Source of the DNA: Deinandra increscens subsp. villosa
Taxonomy: Eukaryota > Streptophyta > Magnoliopsida > Asterales > Asteraceae
Direction: 5' to 3'
NCBI GenBank assembly: GCA_039602395.1
Contig: JBCNJP010000006.1
Span: forward strand, 64,389,775 to 64,453,774
Length of the DNA: 64,000 nt
Shown here piece by piece: positions 60,222 to 64,000 of this stretch (within the stretch, counting starts at the first letter, position 1; every line of letters starts with the position of its first letter). Both the position numbers and the translations under genes were made by a program. Below the pieces are notes generated by a model. It did no database searches. It saw nothing but the letters and a program-made list of their open reading frames with translations, and was not told where the DNA came from.

Positions 60222-61141
60222 AAAATAGTTGGGAAAAAGACGAAAATAGCCGTCTTGACCACGGTTGGACGAAAATAGCCACCATCCACGGTCGTCCTGG
60301 CCGCACAACCACGGTCGTACGACCGTCTGATCCCACTAAATTATCGCGTGCCACGTTACTGAATGTTCACGGGCGGCACGACCGTGCGTCTAGTATCGAC
60401 GACCGTTTGTCATTCTCTCTGCAACGGTCGGGATGACCGTCTGACACAACGGTCACGGTCGCCACGACAGTGTATTTGCACGGTCGCGCTCGAGAAACCC
60501 ACGGTCGCCCGACCGTGTAAGCAATTAAAATTATTTTTATATTTAAAACAATTAAAACTATTTATTTTTAAACATTTACCACATCACTTAAACTCACACA
60601 ACTCACAACTCTCTACATTATTTTATTTGGATTTGATAGTTGTGTATGCATGAAGTGATAGGGTGAACTACCTCCTATTTACAGAGTTAATTAAAGTGAG
60701 TAAAAAAAGTAATAAATAAATAAATAAATATAAAGAATATTTGATTTTTTATTTAAAAAATAAAAAAATAAATAAATATAAGCCCACGGTTGGACGACTT
60801 TAGACACGGTCGCTGACGACCTTCGCCTACACGACCGTATAATTAAACGAATTTAGAATTAAAAAAAAAATCCACGGTCGTGGCGACTCCGACATGGCTG
60901 TCAGACGGTCGGCCCGACCGTTGCAGAAAGAATTGATGCACGGTCGTTGAGGGCTATCGTACGGTCGGACGACCTTGGACACATGAATATCCGATCGTGG
61001 ATTGATGAGGTGTCATCTTCTGATTCGTTCAGTTGCACGGTCGGACGACCGTATACGGGGGGTGCTAGGCGACCGTGGGTATGGCTATTCTCGTCCAACT
61101 GTGGTCAAAACGGCTATTTTCGTCTTTTTCCCAAAATAGTT
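60222..61141. mobile_element. MULE-type TIR element with ACGGTCG palindromes
   Basis: A 9-bp target duplication AAAATAGTT (60222-60230 and 61133-61141) flanks an element at 60231-61132. Termini begin GGGAAAAAGACGAAAATAGC on both ends, with ~50 bp of TIR. Some twenty ACGGTCG or CGACCGT motifs, often paired as palindromes, cluster in two GC-rich blocks (60280-60520 and 60780-61075) separated by an AT-rich centre. No transposase. Confidence 0.85.
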
Positions 61142-61279
61142 TATAAAAAAAGATTATGTCAAGTTACCATTTTCCCCTTTAAATAAAAGAAAATTTAAAA
61201 ACAAAAGAAATAATGTGATTGGTTGAAAAAGGTTTTCTAGATTTTCCAATAATTAGAGGGTTTTCCAATGATCATATTC

Positions 61280-61310
<31 letters not shown>

Positions 61311-61691
61311 CTAGGTTAGTAACCCGTGTACTACACGGGTTGAATTTAGATTCATAATATTAGTTAAATATAAAAAAAATGATTAAGAAATTTGAAATTG
61401 ATAAATGACATTATTCATTATATGATATTAATTGATAATTGAATACATTAAAGATGCCAAATTCTTTATAGTTTTCTTAAAAGGACTCAAATTATTGAGT
61501 AATTTATCAAATCTACATTAAGTTTACCATTTTTTTAAATAAAAATTTAATTTAGATAAAATTGGTAATTAGTCTTAATTGATAATTACTAAATTGATAA
61601 CTAAATGTGGTTTTGACATGTGGCGACGTTGATGTGGACACGTTAATAAGAGACATGTGGATACCATTTTATTGCTTTATTAAGATTCAGA
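61311..61691 (-). mobile_element. Non-autonomous Helitron
   Basis: CTAG is at 61311-61314 with A before it. The hairpin CCCGTGTACTACACGGG lies at about 61323-61339. The minus-strand 5' end is TCTGAATCTTAATAAAGC at 61691. It belongs to the same family as 48107-48507. Confidence 0.8.
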
Positions 61692-62597
61692 TTTTTAATG
61701 ATTCAACCCATATAACATACGGGTTCTATCATAGTACTTATTATACACTTATCCTATGTTTAACAAAAAAAATAAACAAGATATATTAAATTAAAAATAG
61801 TCATGAAGTCATCTTTATCTTTCCTAAAAGGTCATAGGCCCTCTCTCCCATTTCACCGGCACCACCCAACACTAATACCCCTTAAAATCGTTTTTATTTA
61901 TATAATTTTATATTTAGTTTATTTTATAAAGTTTATTGAACCTTTAAATCTATATGATATTTCACCAATTAATATTTAATGAGCTTTATCAGTGTGTTGT
62001 TGTCCATGTGATGCGGTGGGGAACACAAAACACTAACACAAACACTGATAAAATCCATAAACAATTAATTGGTGAAGTATCATAGATTTAAATGTTCAAT
62101 AAAATTTATAAAATAAACTAAATACGGAATTATATAAAATAGAAACGATTTTGAGAAATTAATTACATAGAAAACTTGTTATTTACATAATTAGATTTAT
62201 TATTAAGTTAATTTTTTGTATTAAAAGATAATTAACGTAATTAATTTCATAAAAGACTATTTTGTCACTCTAAGAAATTAGTGTAAAAATACAATCTCGT
62301 TGATCTCAAATGTATTATAATACATTATAGATCTTTGTATTTAAAAATAACTAATATAATCAAATTTATAGAAGACAATTTTACACCGTTTAGCTTTTAA
62401 AAGTTACTGTAAAAATACAATCTTGTCATTCTTGATCAAATACAGTACAATCTTATAATAATATTAAATACTTTAATATCCAAAATATAAATCTTCTTAT
62501 TTTAATAATTTTTTCAAACTTAATAGATTATAATAAGATTTCAGTTATATCTTTTCTTAAAATATAATTTTATAATTCATAAATCTCTATTTTTATT
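61692..62597. other. Intergenic, no gene seen
   Basis: Contains an imperfect inverted repeat around 61930-62130 (AATTTTATATTTAGTTTATTTTATAAA against its complement), probably another decayed foldback. No coding region. Confidence 0.5.
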
Positions 62598-62878
62598 AGA
62601 GTGGATTACAAATTTTGTCCTTTAAGTTTGCACATTTTACAAGTTTTATCATTTACTTTTACTAATAACATTGGATTTATTTTAAACTTCACAAAGTTTC
62701 ACTCAGTGTTCTTTGACCCAATTTTGTTTATTACCCAAAGAATATTTAGTGTAACTTTTGTACAATATAAATGTCATTGAGTGCAACTTTATGAAGTGTA
62801 AAGTACATCCAGTGTTATTAAAGTACAAAAATTTGCAAAACGTGCAAACTTAAAGGACAAAAATTTGTAATTTACTCT
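62598..62878. mobile_element. MITE with ~45-bp inverted ends
   Basis: AGAGTGGATTACAAATTTTG at the left and the reverse complement AGAGTAAATTACAAATTTTT at the right continue into GTCCTTTAAGTTTGCAC on both arms. No secure target duplication. Confidence 0.7.
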
Positions 62879-64000
62879 TTTTGTTGTTTATAATTTTAAA
62901 TATTCATTATTTTTTATTTCATGGTGTATGCTTAAAAAAGTTTTATTATTTCTTATATATTTATGTTTAAACTTATATTTAAAAATATCATAATAATAAT
63001 TATTATTATTATACAATTTATTAATTTTATTATTTTTTAAATATTTTCATGTAATAGATGGGTTGATATAATTATAAACAATTACAAAATCAAGTGCGAG
63101 TGAACAGTGCCATAGTAAATACCACGTGGCAAGCTGTGGTGCTGCACGTAGCATCATATGATTACAAAAAATTGTGTCTCTCTTTTGGCTTTGGTTTTAT
63201 TTTACGGGTTTTTTTTTTGAAGTGTCATTTATACAACAACCTTTCATATTGATGAATGTGTGGCAATAAGTATCCATAGATCTAGTTAATATAGCATAGA
63301 TATTATTAGCTAGATAACACGACTTAAAATATCTTTATTGATCTAGTTAATATAGCATAGATATTAGATAACACCACTTAAAATATCTTTATTCGTCCAC
63401 AATTAAGAGGTTCAAAAAGTTTCATCGAACACTTGATTTGAAATGTAACTGATCGACATTGTTTATCATGTTTTCAACCAAACACTAGTTAGAAGAAAAT
63501 TTCCTAGAGAGTTGATACGTACATGATGGAGAGTTTTACTATAAATGAATGAATTTTTCTCATCACTATTGGAAAACATCGGTTTTAGACGTGTGATTCC
63601 GGGTCATTTATATGTTAATATTGGTTTCTGTCGGTCTATCCATCAGAAAATTGACACTTCAAACGTACCTCCCCACATACATTTTTTTTAAACGGTCTTT
63701 AATTTGTCTCCTCAATGACCCGCCGGAAAGATATGATGATACTCCATATGCAACATGCGAACTGACGGACTTGTGACGGCAATCTAAAATTAAGACTACT
63801 CATAACGCCAAATGCCATCGTTTCTATAAATTGTCATGATAGTCTGCTTGTTATATTAGTTTTTTACACATCATTTTCAATCATTCCCACAAACAGTTTT
63901 TAGCCCCAACACTATACTTCTCGCATGCATACTTTTATTTCCACATCATTATTTATTTTCTATTTTTGTTAATTATATATTTAATTATATTTAGATAATT
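62879..64000. other. Intergenic, no gene seen
   Basis: A ~57-bp direct duplication (GATCTAGTTAATATAGCATAG) is at about 63279-63394. CACTATTGGAAAACATCGG at about 63565 resembles a CACTA-type terminus whose body would extend beyond the window, but no partner is available here. Confidence 0.4.

Noticed and set aside
60363..60653. 96-residue open frame in the palindrome-rich element
   Set aside because: The frame is created by the GC-rich ACGGTCG repeats, has no domain, and lies inside a non-autonomous TIR element.

Overview
This is plant nuclear DNA. It is AT-rich, its genes have GT-AG introns, and it is packed with plant-type transposable elements of at least eight kinds. The style of the repeats (Tekay-type chromovirus, Athila-type gag element, TNP2/Transposase_24 CACTA) suggests a eudicot. 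Asteraceae is my best guess by resemblance, not proof. The only clear host gene is a two-exon phenylalanine ammonia-lyase (PAL) gene at 3148-6501 on the + strand. It is complete (702 codons), with candidate TATA boxes and an AC-rich promoter stretch upstream.

Everything from about 7.1 kb to 44.8 kb is one nested transposon complex. The outermost host is a Mutator-like (MULE) transposase gene on the minus strand. It is cut into an N-terminal part (43799-44731) and a C-terminal part (about 7187-8123). Between them sits a 35,675-bp CACTA (En/Spm-like) element at 8124-43798, with 31-bp terminal inverted repeats starting CACTACAAGAAA and an exact 3-bp target duplication (AGG). Removing it, with one AGG, restores the MULE reading frame. 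The CACTA element carries a TNP2-type transposase (24234-27812), a 12-exon Transposase_24-type second gene (31608-42889), an apparently intact four-exon 392-residue accessory gene on the opposite strand (22146-23632), two copies of a small coiled-coil-like gene (9099-9392 and a remnant at 28310-28418), and an internal tandem array of a ~164-bp unit (29041-30760). Two LTR retrotransposons later entered it: an 11.6-kb Tekay-like chromovirus (9881-21476, 3148-bp LTRs differing at only three positions by eye) and a 7.0-kb Athila-like element that encodes gag only (32872-39915).

From 44.8 kb to the end I see no host gene. That stretch holds a decayed Ty1/copia element with a 295-bp 3' LTR, short non-autonomous Helitrons sharing the hairpin CCCGTGTA..TACACGGG near a CTAG end, two MULE-type TIR elements with 9-bp target duplications (50479-51251 and 60231-61132, the latter full of ACGGTCG/CGACCGT palindromes), a tRNA-derived SINE with its target duplication, a gypsy LTR-like remnant, and several inverted-repeat (foldback/MITE) structures.

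Functionally, PAL would start phenylpropanoid metabolism. The two CACTA transposase genes form the usual En/Spm-type pair, but each contains premature stops, so this copy is probably no longer autonomous. All boundaries and comparisons were made by reading the sequence by eye; no alignment or database search was run.
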